A stretch of 64,000 nt of DNA. Origin: Misgurnus anguillicaudatus. Its lineage: Eukaryota > Chordata > Actinopteri > Cypriniformes > Cobitidae. The stretch covers positions 10,431,001 to 10,495,000 of the forward strand of contig NC_073356.2 of NCBI RefSeq assembly GCF_027580225.2. Direction: 5' to 3'. A model generated the notes under the pieces. The model was not told where the DNA came from and did no database searches. It saw nothing but the letters and a program-made list of their open reading frames with translations. Numbering within the stretch: the first letter of the stretch is position 1; each line of letters starts with the position of its first letter. The position numbers and the translations under genes were made by a program. Positions 46,683-58,206 of the stretch are shown here, piece by piece.

Positions 46683-47014
46683 TTTAAAGGTGCAGTGTGT
46701 AGATTTTAGCGGCATCTAGTGGTGAGGTTACATATTGCACCCCTCTCTTTCAAAGCACATAGAGAAGCTACAGTATCTGTTACAGGACAAACATGCTCTG
46801 TACAGCAAGTTGTCCATTTAGGTCTAACGTAGAAACATGATGGTGCAAAATGGCGACTTCCATGTAAGGAGACCCGCAGTCTATGTAGTTAAAAATGGCT
46901 CATTCTAAGGTAATAAAAACAATACAGTTGATTTTGAACGTTTTTTTTTACACCACTGAAAATATAGTTATATATATTAGATTGCTTCGAAAATGTACAC
47001 AATGCACCTTTAAG
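46683..47014 (+). mobile_element. MITE of the 'aaaggtgcagtgtgta' family, copy 2
   Basis: tttaaaggtgcagtgtgtag on the left and tacacaatgcacctttaa on the right are inverted termini. The inner gcggcatctagtggtgagg run is shared with the copies at 905, 53,536 and 56,330, here in plus orientation. Confidence 0.85.
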
Positions 47015-48406
47015 CAATATATGGATGGTGATTGTGAAATTAAAAGAGTGTTTAAATGGTACAGAACAAGAACAGAGGTTACAATATTGTGCAAATATTT
47101 AATATTTAAAGTAAAACATTTTAATAAACCAATGCAGAGGTGTTTTTATCTGTTACTTTGTTTAAACTCTTAAGTCCCGAGCTTTGGTTTGTCTTTTTTT
47201 TCAGATTTCTTCCAGCTATTTTGCGGTTAGGAAGAACCAATAAATATAATAACTAAATATTTTTCTTTGAACATGAAGCAGTTTAATTGTCCACATTGGT
47301 GTACAACATGTTCCAGTTACACAGAATTAAATATTATGGTGCAAACAACAACAAAAATGTGATGTCCACATATTAGGAGGTTAATAGGCAAAAAATGACC
47401 AGTTTTGCACGTTTCATTCTGGACGCAATGAATTTAATGAATTATACAAATCTAGACGCAAAAGAACAATGTGCGCGGTCCCGGTCACGTTGCTGCTGGT
47501 GCTGCATTGTTATCTGATAAAAAATTAACAAGCCATCACAACACTTTCAAAATGCACCACAATGTTGAGTTTACCCATCTTGTGTACAAAGATGGTGGTT
47601 CAAAGTCCATTTCATGTTTATATCTTGAGACGGGGCACAGAATCACATTTATGTGCCCTGAATATGAGGCCAAATATGTGATGCAAAAATGCGTTCATCT
47701 AATCATTTTATCTAAATATGTTTTATAGGCTATGTTTTATTAAAGAAAAAATGCAGCATTACATTAATACACTTCTTACCAGTGGCGGCTCGTGACTGCT
47801 CATCCGAGGGGCGCTTATTCAAAATAAGTTTTTCGGAGTGTCGTGTGTTGCTCGTGTTTTCAAAATATGTGTTTGTTGCGTCATGTGAACCATGTGCATC
47901 ACATGTTTTGTCAAAATAAGTACCTGCTGCACACGCGTCAAAACCGTTTATGATAAAAGAGACGCTCACGGTCACAAAATACACGCTACATACATGTTGT
48001 GACAAACTTCGCATCGAGCACCCTCGAAAAAAGAAGTCACCGGCCGCCACCGCTACTAACGTTGCATTAGAGATTTCTTTTTATTACCTGTTTTTGAAGT
48101 TTTGATCATTACAGCCAATTACAGACGTGGATGTAATGTTTAAATGAGTTGTTGGTGTAAAAGTTTTTTTTTTCACTTAGTGTAAAATAGCAATTGAATT
48201 ATTTTTTGTTTGTGTAGTCCATGAGAATATGGTCTATAAAAAGGTTTTAATGTTTTTTATTCATTATTATGATTACAGTATGAAGTGTGCACACTGTGCC
48301 CCTTAAAAAAATGGTCCATGATGTATAAAGGTGAATGCGAAATTAGAGGATAAAGATTTCTGGGTTTTGGCAATAAATGATTGGTTGGTATATACATTAA
48401 CTGTAT
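47015..48406. other. No host exon recognised; repeat fragment at 47,776-48,060
   Basis: cagtggcggctcgtgactgc at 47,782 begins a stretch I recognise as part of a fish DNA transposon (gctcatccgaggggcgc). The plus frame at 47,471-47,728 (85 codons) has no known motif. The last coding exon of cyria was looked for here and not seen. Confidence 0.4.
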
Positions 48407-49135
48407 TTAAAGGAATAGTCCACTCATTTTCAATATTAAAATGTTATTACCTTAACTAAGAATTGTTGATACATCCCTCTATCATCTGTGTGCCTGCACG
48501 TAAGCGCTGGAACGCGCTGCGACGCTTCAATAGCATTTAGCTTAGCCCCATTCATTCAATGCTACCATTTAGAGATAAAGTTAGAAGTGACCAAACACAT
48601 CAACGTTTTTCCTATTTAAGACGAGTAGTTATACGAGCAAGTTTGGTGGTACAAAATAAAACGTAGCGCTTTTCTAAGCGGATTTAAAAGAGGAACTATA
48701 TTGTATGGCGTAATAGCACTTTTGGGAGTACTTCGACTCGCCTGAAAAGTCCGCTCCCCTTCTCACTCTCATAATGGGAGAGGGAGGGTGTTACTGCGCC
48801 GAGTCGAAGTACTCCCAAAAGTGCTATTACGCCATAAAATATAGTTACTCTTTTAAATCCGCTTAGAAAAGCGCTACGTTTTATTTTGTACCACCAAACT
48901 TGCTCATATAACCACTCGTCCCAAACAGGAAAAACGCCGATGTGCCCGGTCACCTCCAACTCCATCTCCGAATGGTACCACCGAATGAATGGGGCCAAGC
49001 CAAACGCCATCCAAGCGCCACAGCGCGCTCCAGCGCCCACGCGCACGCACACAGACGACAGAGGGATGCACCAACAATTCCCAGCCAAGGCAACAACACA
49101 TTTCAACATTGAAAATGAGTAGACTATTCCTTTAA
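48407..49135. mobile_element. Complete foldback MITE, 'ttaaaggaatagt' family
   Basis: Left arm 48,407-48,738 and right arm about 48,800-49,135 are inverted copies: ttaaaggaatagtccactc against gagtagactattcctttaa, and gtaccaccaaacttgctc against gagcaagtttggtggtac. The spacer holds the ctcccattatg-like centre. A single arm occurs alone at 28,022-28,356. Both arms carry long open frames on opposite strands, which is a consequence of the palindrome. Confidence 0.92.
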
Positions 49136-49400
49136 GGGATATTAGATAATGAATTCGTAATATGTCATTAAGTGCTAGAATTGTATAAGGAGCGGGGGAA
49201 AATAAGCTTTGGCTTCATCCCAGTCCTTTTCAGACGTAATGATATTATTATGTATAATGTGTATTTATGTATTGTCTTATAGATGTGTTCTGATATGCTA
49301 TAGTAGACTAATTGTATTGTGAATTTGTTCGAAATAAATAAATATGAATGAATGAATAGGTCAGAAATGTATAGCAATACACCTGAAATGCAGAAAAAAT

Positions 49401-49523
49401 TTAGCTCAATTGGTTCTGCATTAGTAATGGGTTCGATCCTAGGAATATGCATACTGATAAAACAAATGCATACATTTAATGCACTGGATAAATGCATGTG
49501 ACAAATGCGTAAATGTAAATGCA
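49401..49523 (+). mobile_element. tRNA-type SINE, partial
   Basis: ttagctcaattggttctgc (A-box side), gggttcgatcctaggaatat (B-box side) and a tail atgcgtaaatgtaaatgcag are all present in order. Compared with a tRNA it lacks a proper anticodon arm, so it is a SINE rather than a tRNA gene. Confidence 0.75.
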
Positions 49524-49795
49524 GGTGATAATACCATGTTACGGTCAATGATTGCCATATTAACAGTGGTGCACACTCAAAATAAAATGTACTAAAACTG
49601 TCACCTTTAAAAAGGACACCTTTGTGTGCATATTAGTACCTCAAAGATACATAATGGTACCAAGTATATACATATCTGTACATAAATCAAACATATAGGA
49701 CCCTTTTAAACCCTTTTTTTTTTCAAAGCATTTACAGTATTTACAATGGTTTTACTATAATACATGGTACAATAGTCTGTGCCATCCCCACTCAC

Positions 49796-49866
49796 CTCAG
49801 TGCATTCAACAGGCCCTCCACGCTGTTTGAAGGCTGCTCTTTCAACACCTTGATGCAGCCCTTCAT
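49796..49866 (-). CDS. cyria: cyria exon, residues about 280-302
   Basis: The acceptor is gtgcag and the donor is gag|gtgagt. It is 71 nt, phase 0 in and phase 2 out. It encodes [11 protein letters not shown], then [10 protein letters not shown], with arginine split across the next junction. It is the last exon I can find; about 20 C-terminal residues should follow in another exon. Confidence 0.93.
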
Positions 49867-52800
49867 CTGCACAACACACACATGCATGCAGAAATCAAGC
49901 TTTAAAGAAAGGTCACCACCTTGTTTTTTTCATCCCTGACTGTGCACCAACCGGTCTAGCGCTGGTTTAGCAGTACTAAACACACAACGTGTAACTCACT
50001 GGACTATTAAATTAATAGATTTTCATTTATAAAGCTTGAGAGCATCAGTAGCATGAACATATTTAATTGTTTGATGGAAGAAAGAACTTCATACAGGTGT
50101 GTTTTAATATTTTTGAAAGACCTGATCAAATATTATATTATAATATAAATAATATAAATATATTTATAATATAAATTATTACAAACACTTATAAAAACTA
50201 ACCATGGTATTACTACAGTTAAAACCAAAAAATATGGTTACTGTGCAGAATGTGTAACTTATATTTTCTTACATCAATCTTGGAGGTCTTGGCAAAGGCA
50301 CCCACTGGATGAACGTGGTCATAAAGGATGATGACGCCCACCATCACACGCATGCAGAACAGCATTGTGTCTGTGTTAGTGAAGCGGCACCTGTACTCCC
50401 TTCACACAGGAAAATAATGATCACTTTAGCAAATAATTTTTTTTTTGGAATAACAACATTTTCACTCAGAGGAACTTACGGAGTCTCCAGCATGACGCGG
50501 CACACGCAGGCCATGGTGCTCAGGCAATCTGTGGTGTCCTCGATTGGCAAAGTCTTGTTCTATAACATGCATGTGGATTAACACCATACCAGTAACAGCC
50601 TCTAGGGGGCGACACGTTACTGTTCAACACCTTTTTATGTGATGTTCAAATGAAACCTCATTTCTACGCCCTAAAGCAATTAAAAAGCATTCGATAATAT
50701 TTCTACTTACCTCTGACACAAACTTAGTCGTGGCATTGCTCAGGGTTTTGAGCATGGGTGTGGCTTCAGCATAGAAGAGGGACATCCGATTGGCCATTTC
50801 ATTATTCACTTCATTCTCTGCCTCTAACTGTAATGCAAACCAATTGATTTCATATTAGGTGTTTAAGTTGCATTAAAGTAACAAACGCATGCAATGCATA
50901 AATAAATGCCAGTAAAGTTCCTATTAAAGCTTGTTGATCTTACCTGCTGGTTGTTCAAGCGATTCCTGCTAATGGTCCTCCTATAGTAACTAAAGTCATT
51001 CTGTATGGCTGGATTTGTCATCTAGAAATGATAGAGGTATTAAAAAAATGTTTAAAAGGTGTATTTGTTTTCTCTCTTATAAAGTGAAGAACAAACGGTG
51101 CTAAATTAAAATAGCACGAAAAGTCGTATTCTATATAGCACTGTTTGTTTTTAGAGTGTACCTTTAGGTCATTGCTACATTTCTTATCACAGATTTAGTC
51201 TTGGCTCAGTTTTCAGATATGCTACTAATGATATTTATAAAAGCAGAAAGCCATGCCTTGGGTATCTCAAAGTATCCAAAAGACATCTTTAAATATCTCA
51301 AATACACCCAGTCTCCGGTTTAGCATAGTTTCAGTGCCACAAAATAAAAGAGAGATATAGTCAAAATTAAGTCAGAATTAAGAGCAATATGAAATTAAAG
51401 CCGTAATATTATGAAAACTTATTCATTAAACAAGAAGCAATGTTGTAGCAATGTGATAATAATCAAACAGATCTGGGGCACCATTGACTTCCATTGTATT
51501 CTTTTCTCCTACTATGTTAGTCAGTGGTGCCCCAGATCTGATTGGTTAGAAACATTCTTCAAAATAGTGAGTTTGGGTATTTTAAAGACATCCAGTCTCC
51601 AGTATGGCATTGTTTTAGTACCACGTAAAGGAGTCAAAATACAATAGTCAAAATTAAGTGAGAATTAAGTCATAGAAATATGAGATTAAAGTCGTAACAA
51701 AGTCATAATACAAAAATTAGTTGTAAAAAGGTGAGAATAAACTCATAATATTTTAAGAATTAATTTGTAATTTTGACCTTTATGTGTACCAAAATACCAA
51801 ATTTGGTACACGCTTTATTAAAAAGGAAATTATGCACAAGCAAGCAAGTGATCCCAGAATATGAACACAAGGCACGTAAGGCATTTTCCTTTTATACAAC
51901 ATGCATAAAGTGCATTGTGCATTCATATCCTGGGCTCTTTACTTGCCTGTACATAGTGTGCTTCATTCATAATGTGTACTAGATTTGGTTTCTTCTCGTA
52001 TTGCTATGTTTTACTCTTTATTCTCATAATTTTAACGTTGTATGCAAAATATGATGACCAAAATACTTATAATTTTGACTTTAGTCTCAAAAATATTTTA
52101 TTAAAAAAAATTGTGGCAATAAAATGCCATCATACAAGGGGACACTATAGAGACAAATAAGTTAATAGATCTAAAATTGTGAGTCGCTTGTTTCATTTCT
52201 TAGGACATAGCGAAGGTAACAACCCTGCCTTTAGAGAAAGTTTAATATTTAAGCAGATGTCATGCCAATTCAAATTAAAGTTCAGATAAGTTATGTTAAT
52301 TCACGCAAATGTGTTTATACAGTGCGTTTTTACAATGTTGTATAGTTTCAAAGCAGCTTTACATTAAAGATGAAGAAAAGACACGACAGAGCCACACCAA
52401 ATTATTAAATATATAGTATTAGTGCAAATGTATTGTCCTCGAATATAGATTATAATCTAATGAAATGGTATATGTGACCCTGGGCCACAAAACCAGTCAT
52501 AAGTCACACGGGTTTATTTGTAGCAATAGCCAACAATACGAACCCAGTCTCACGGAGTTGCGTATAAATAGCACGAAGTGTGAAAATCGTTCAATATGAT
52601 ATGTCAGTCCTTCCCATTCACTTAAACGGCGCATCTTTTTTTGTCGTTTAATTCATTGGTTTCTCAATTTTTTGCTATTTTGTTTTTACAATTTTCGCTT
52701 TGCTTTTGTTTAGGGTTAGAACTTTTTGTTATATAAAAATGACATCCTAACCCAAACCCCAACTCTAACCCCAACTCCAAACGACCATGGCTTAAATATA

Positions 52801-55800
52801 GACAAAAACAGAGAAACCTGTATATTTAATAACCTCCTTAAGCAAATCTCAAATCTTACCCTAAACCCAAGCGAAAATGGTTTAAAAACAGAAAAAAATT
52901 GAAAACCAATAAATAAAACGACAAAAAAAGATGCGCCGTTTAAGTGAATGGGAAGGACAAATTGGAATTTTGCATATGTATTGCACGATTTTCACACTTC
53001 GTGCCATTTATACGCATCTACATGAGACTGGGTAGATAATGCACTTTATGGGGGTCAAATTTATAGATTTTTTTATGCCAAAAATCATTAGGATATTAAA
53101 TAAAGATCATGAAGATATTTTGTAAATTTTCTACTGTAAATATATCAATATTTCTCAATATTTAGATTTTTTTGCACCCTCAGATTTCAGATTTTCAAAT
53201 AATTGTATTTCTGCCAAACATTGTAATTTCCTAACAAACCATACATTAATTATAAGCTTGTTTATTTAATTTTCATAAAATCTCTTTTCTTTGACTATTT
53301 AACATCAATTAATATGATAAATGACAGGTGTCATATTAAACTACACATGCTTTTCCATCTTACATGGAAATGGCCCTTAAAAGAAGAATAAGAGCAGGAA
53401 TAACATAAAGGATTTGCAATAATGCCATGAACAGCAATGTAAAAAACGCAGAAAGAAAATTTAGCAACAAATGAGGAGCTCAGATGCAAAAGCCGTTAAA
53501 TGCCACCTCCATCAAAAATGAGATAATGATAATACTAAAGGTGCAGTGTGTAATTTTTTGACAGAAATGCAAAATAATATACAAAACTATATGATCAGAC
53601 CTTTTTATAATGAACCGTTATGTGTTTATTACCTTAGAAAGAGACGTTTTTATCTACATACACCGAGGGTCCCCTTACATGGAAGTCGCCATTTTGTGCC
53701 GCCTTGTTTTTACAGAAGCTCTTAATTGACAAATTCTTTTACAAAGTTGTCTCAGACGATGACATGTTTGTCCAGTGGCGGCTACCGTAGCTTCTCTATG
53801 TGTTTCAAAAGCAAGAGGTGAGCAGTGGACTGAGCCTTTGGTTTCAATTCGCAACCTCACCACTAGATGCCGCTAAAATTTACACAGTGCACCTTTAACT
53901 GAATGCTCTTTGCATGTATTATACGTTCATCAAATACTTTCACTTCAAATCCGCTTAATCCCGGCCTCATGCCATTCAGACATACTGATTTGATGAGTTA
54001 TTTGGATGCGCATTTAAAAGAAAACCTGTCAAACACACTTCAGTTATAGTTATGTCTGCTCATCTTAAGCTCATCAAAGCTAAGGGTGAAGTGAAGGATC
54101 TCTGCGAACTGTTTGGCCAGGGCCTGCTCTCTCTCCAGGTGCTGCATTGGAGGGTACGGCGGGCTGGTCAAAGCCTCCAGTAGACTGCGCAGAGCATTCT
54201 CTGAAAAAAACATATTCAGTCCCCAATTTAATAACTTTTGCAGTTTAGCAGTATGTGAGCATTTCAAAAAATGATTTCATCATCCGATTTTTAATACAAC
54301 ACCTATTTCAACGAAAAGTTAGCCTCAAAGTTGTCTCATGAATCACTGAATCTTTTTTACGCAAAAGTAGATCATTTTAAACAATCGTTTTGCTCTTACA
54401 CTATTCTCGTATTCTTTTAAAGCCATATGAAGCAATAATTCTGCATTAACCCAAAACATAACATTTGGTTATACCCCTGAAGATGAAGATCCAATGAGTG
54501 CTGTTTCACCATCAATTCATCGATGCACTAGACATCCAAACCAACTGCACAATTTATTCCCAAAGTGTCTTATGTGAATAAAACACATGCATGCTCATGG
54601 CTATGCTGGTATCAGGTGATGCAATACAAACACAGAGACCAAGGCTAAATATTGGAGAGAACCAATATTGTTACCCAACCATGAGAATTTGGGTTGAAAC
54701 AACCCTCTCAGTCATAGCTATAAAATATTCAATAAATGGAAAAAATGGTCTTCTCGTGGCCTTCAGATGATGCAACTTCCTGTTAGAAATGTGTCTTGTG
54801 AAATCTTTTCCAAAGGGGGACGTGTTGGGGTTACAGGACTGAGTGAAAATGGGGGACGTGACTAAAATACGTATTTTTTCTAAAACGTGTTCTTTGTGAA
54901 AAAACATTTAAGCATAGAGTAAATATGGAGTAACAAAACAATGCAAAAAATACGAAAAAGGATTTAATTCAAGGTATAGTAAAGTGATCGAGCGGGGGCA
55001 GATGAAGTTTTTATTAATGTTTGAAATTATATAGTTTAAATTTGCAAGGTAGGTTAATGTGCTCTCCTTTTCCTTATAAAATGTATTTTATTGTAGGGCC
55101 AGAAACGACACCCATCCGGTGTAATGGGCTTTATGCATTTGGCAGACGCTTTTATTCAAAGCGAAGTGCATTCAAGCTATACATTTTATCAGTATGTGAG
55201 TTCCCTGGGGATCAAACCCATAATCTTTGTGTTGGTAGAGCAAAACCAGAAACACTTTGGATAAAAGTGTCAGCGAAATGCACATGTAACCAACCAGCAT
55301 AATGTATCAGTATGTCCATGTATCTCCATAGTGACCAGAAACACAATTACAATCCTATTCACTTCCAACACCTCCCTTTGTATTTTGTAATTGCTGCAAT
55401 TTATCGTGAGAACCTGCGTTGCCTGGATACCGAAAAATATTGAAACCCTCATTCGTTTACAATGTTACTGCAGTGTATGTATTGCATACATTAGCAGTGT
55501 TAATGCGGTCTTATTTCAAGTAATCAGGCTCTTACTAAGAGATACTGGAATATCGTGCCGTCTCTAAATGTCATTGGTATGCCTTAGCATGTCTCGCCTC
55601 TCATAAAATATGCAACAGCCTAACTATAAATAAGGATCTGATATGTTTTATCTGGAGACCTAATGAGAAATCTGACTCGGTCAGACATTCTGATATACGT
55701 GGATGTGTTGAAGTGGGCGTGGCCATTTTTCTCATGAGTCACTGTGGCAGTGAACTCTTATCTCCATGTTGTGTGTCTGCCAGGAGATCTGAATTTCTCA

Positions 55801-58151
55801 CTAATCAGCACCGCCTTGAAGAAAACGACCTATCGACTAAACCGAGAGTATTGTCAGTGCGTATGGGGAGGCGGAAACTCGGCCCTTATGCTGTGCTGCT
55901 GAGGTTGTCATGACAACTCCATATGAGGAGGAGAAGCGAATGCATGTAAAAAAGCCTTAAATGGAAACGATGGGCACCCGCTTACCTAGCCTGAGAGAAA
56001 ATTCGTAGAATCTCTTCAGCTTGGCCACCAGGGGGCAGACTGCGTTCCAGGCTTTCTCCTGCAGCTGGAGGTCATTGGGGTTCTGAATCGCCTGAAGGGA
56101 AGAACAAGAACATTTTCAAGTAAACGGCTTTTACAGCTGTAAAACCTGAAAGGTAAATTCAACTCAAGCCATTTGAGGAAACCGATTGCATCAAACCTTT
56201 TAAGTTTTAAAACACCTACATATGAGTACTGTGAATTTAAATGTAAGAGCATATGTGCATATGACCCAATATAAGTTCAGAGTACTCACATGTAGGTGTT
56301 TTAAAACTTAAGGGTACGTTGTGTGAAGGATCTCTTGACAGAAATACAACATAATCTACATTATCAGTGGTGTATAAAGACCTCACATAATGAACTGTAT
56401 TGTTTTTATTACCTTAGAATGAGCCGTTTTTATCTACATACACTGCGGGTCCCCTTACGTGGAAGTCACCCTTATGTTTCTACAGTAGCCCTAAAGGGAC
56501 AAACTGCTGTACAGAGTGTGTTTCGTCCATACATTGTCTCGGACGACAACATGTTTGTCCTGCGGCGGCTACTGTGTGTGTTTTAAAATTTAGGGGTGAG
56601 CTGTTCGTTGCAATTCGCAATCTCACGACTAGATGCTGCTAAAATTTATACACACCACCTTTAAATGGTTTAAGACGAGCATCATTATGATTCAAATCCC
56701 CAACACTAAAAATTTAGCTGTAGTTATGCAGCTGTTTGCCAGTAACCAAAGCTGGATTCAGACTAGCAGTAGCAGAGCGATGTGATCTCATTGATTTCAA
56801 TAGAGGATTGCCAACTTCTGGTGACACGAGCGACAGTGATCGTTGGCGACTGGATGGGCGTGTCCAGTCGCACAACAAAGTTGAGAAATGTTTAACTTTA
56901 TGCAAATTATGAGCGACTTTCAGGAGCGACTGCCAATGAGAACAAAGCAGTGGGGTTCACGTCATCCACCTCTTGTTAGTTACTGGAGTGGATGTTACTC
57001 ATTATTTATGACAACCAGATGTAGAAACACCTCTTTAGAAAGAGTTGAGCAACATAAATTAGCTTATAATGTGAATGTACCTTTACTGTAGACTTAAATG
57101 TATGTTATTTACTGGCAACAGTTTGTTTAAAGTGAAATGAACTGTCTTTGTCTTAACAGAATAAAACTATAAAATTAAATCCTCATGCAAAGCATTCTGG
57201 GAACCAGAAATCCTCATCAACCTTTTTCTGTTTTCCTCCTTCAGATTTTGTTTCCCAGAATGCTTTATTTTACATTATTTTAGTTTTGTAAATATAAAGA
57301 CTTGTTCATGTTTAACCCCTTCAGACTCTGCGTCCACTGGAATGGACATCATGTGTTTTGTGGTTCAAACCAATAAAAATGCTGATCAACTAGGGGTGGG
57401 CGGAATGACCAAAATTCTATTTCACGGAATGAGTCTTTTTATTTCACGGAACGGAATATTTCACGGTATACATGTTTTTCAGTTTATATTGTTTTTTGAT
57501 TATTAAAATGTATAGAAATTCACCACTCACTATAGCTTTTAACTAAATGCTCACCGCAGTTTTAAAATATGACCAATTTAAAGTTAATAATGTTAAGGTG
57601 AAAATGCCCAGAAGATAACAACAGATTAAGTCTTGATAAGACAGAATCTAGTTTTTAATTGAGTTATTAATTTTATAGACTATTGAAGCTATAGTATGGC
57701 TTCATTGTATTTTGTATTTATGCATACATTACATTAAACATATGCAATATGTAAAATGAACAGGTATAAATATATGCAAAAACCTACAGACAGGATAAAC
57801 ACCTGTATATGAGAGACGAAGCTCTAGATATTATAAATATGACAGGTGCTATGATGTAATGATCATGAAGTCTTTTTAAGGTCTTGGCGCCCTTTACTTT
57901 CTATTAGACCTTAACATTTGCGTCTCTTTCTCGTCTTTCGGATCAAATATGCAAATGGCGCGTCAAACTACATCGCTCCAGCAGCGCACGTGTCACTGAT
58001 ATAAACGCAAGTTTTGTCTTAGCTTGCTTAAAGTTCAGAAAACGTAACAACTTTTAGCATTATGAACGAGAAGAACTCTTTATTTGGTGTCGCAGCTCCT
58101 TCCGCGTGCCTAGAGATCTCTACACGCGAGAGACCGGCCGGCTGCAGCATG

Positions 58152-58206
<55 letters not shown>

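Noticed and set aside
48696..49109. 137-codon minus open frame and overlapping plus frame
   Set aside because: Falls inside the foldback MITE 48,407-49,135; both frames are by-products of the palindrome.
49401..49523. Possible tRNA gene (A-box and B-box like motifs)
   Set aside because: The anticodon arm and acceptor stem do not pair, and a SINE tail follows, so it is a tRNA-derived SINE.
49168..49548. 126-codon minus open frame with hydrophobic stretches
   Set aside because: AT-rich sequence overlapping a SINE; the residues look like chance hydrophobics and no family is recognised.
52730..52890. Telomere-like aacccta runs
   Set aside because: Irregular, short and inside the loop of a MITE; not a (ttaggg)n array.
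54040..54063. Extension of the cyria exon through MSRHNYN to a stop
   Set aside because: The next exon supplies the methionine and the following conserved residues in frame. The extension has no family support and is better seen as read-through of a mutated donor.
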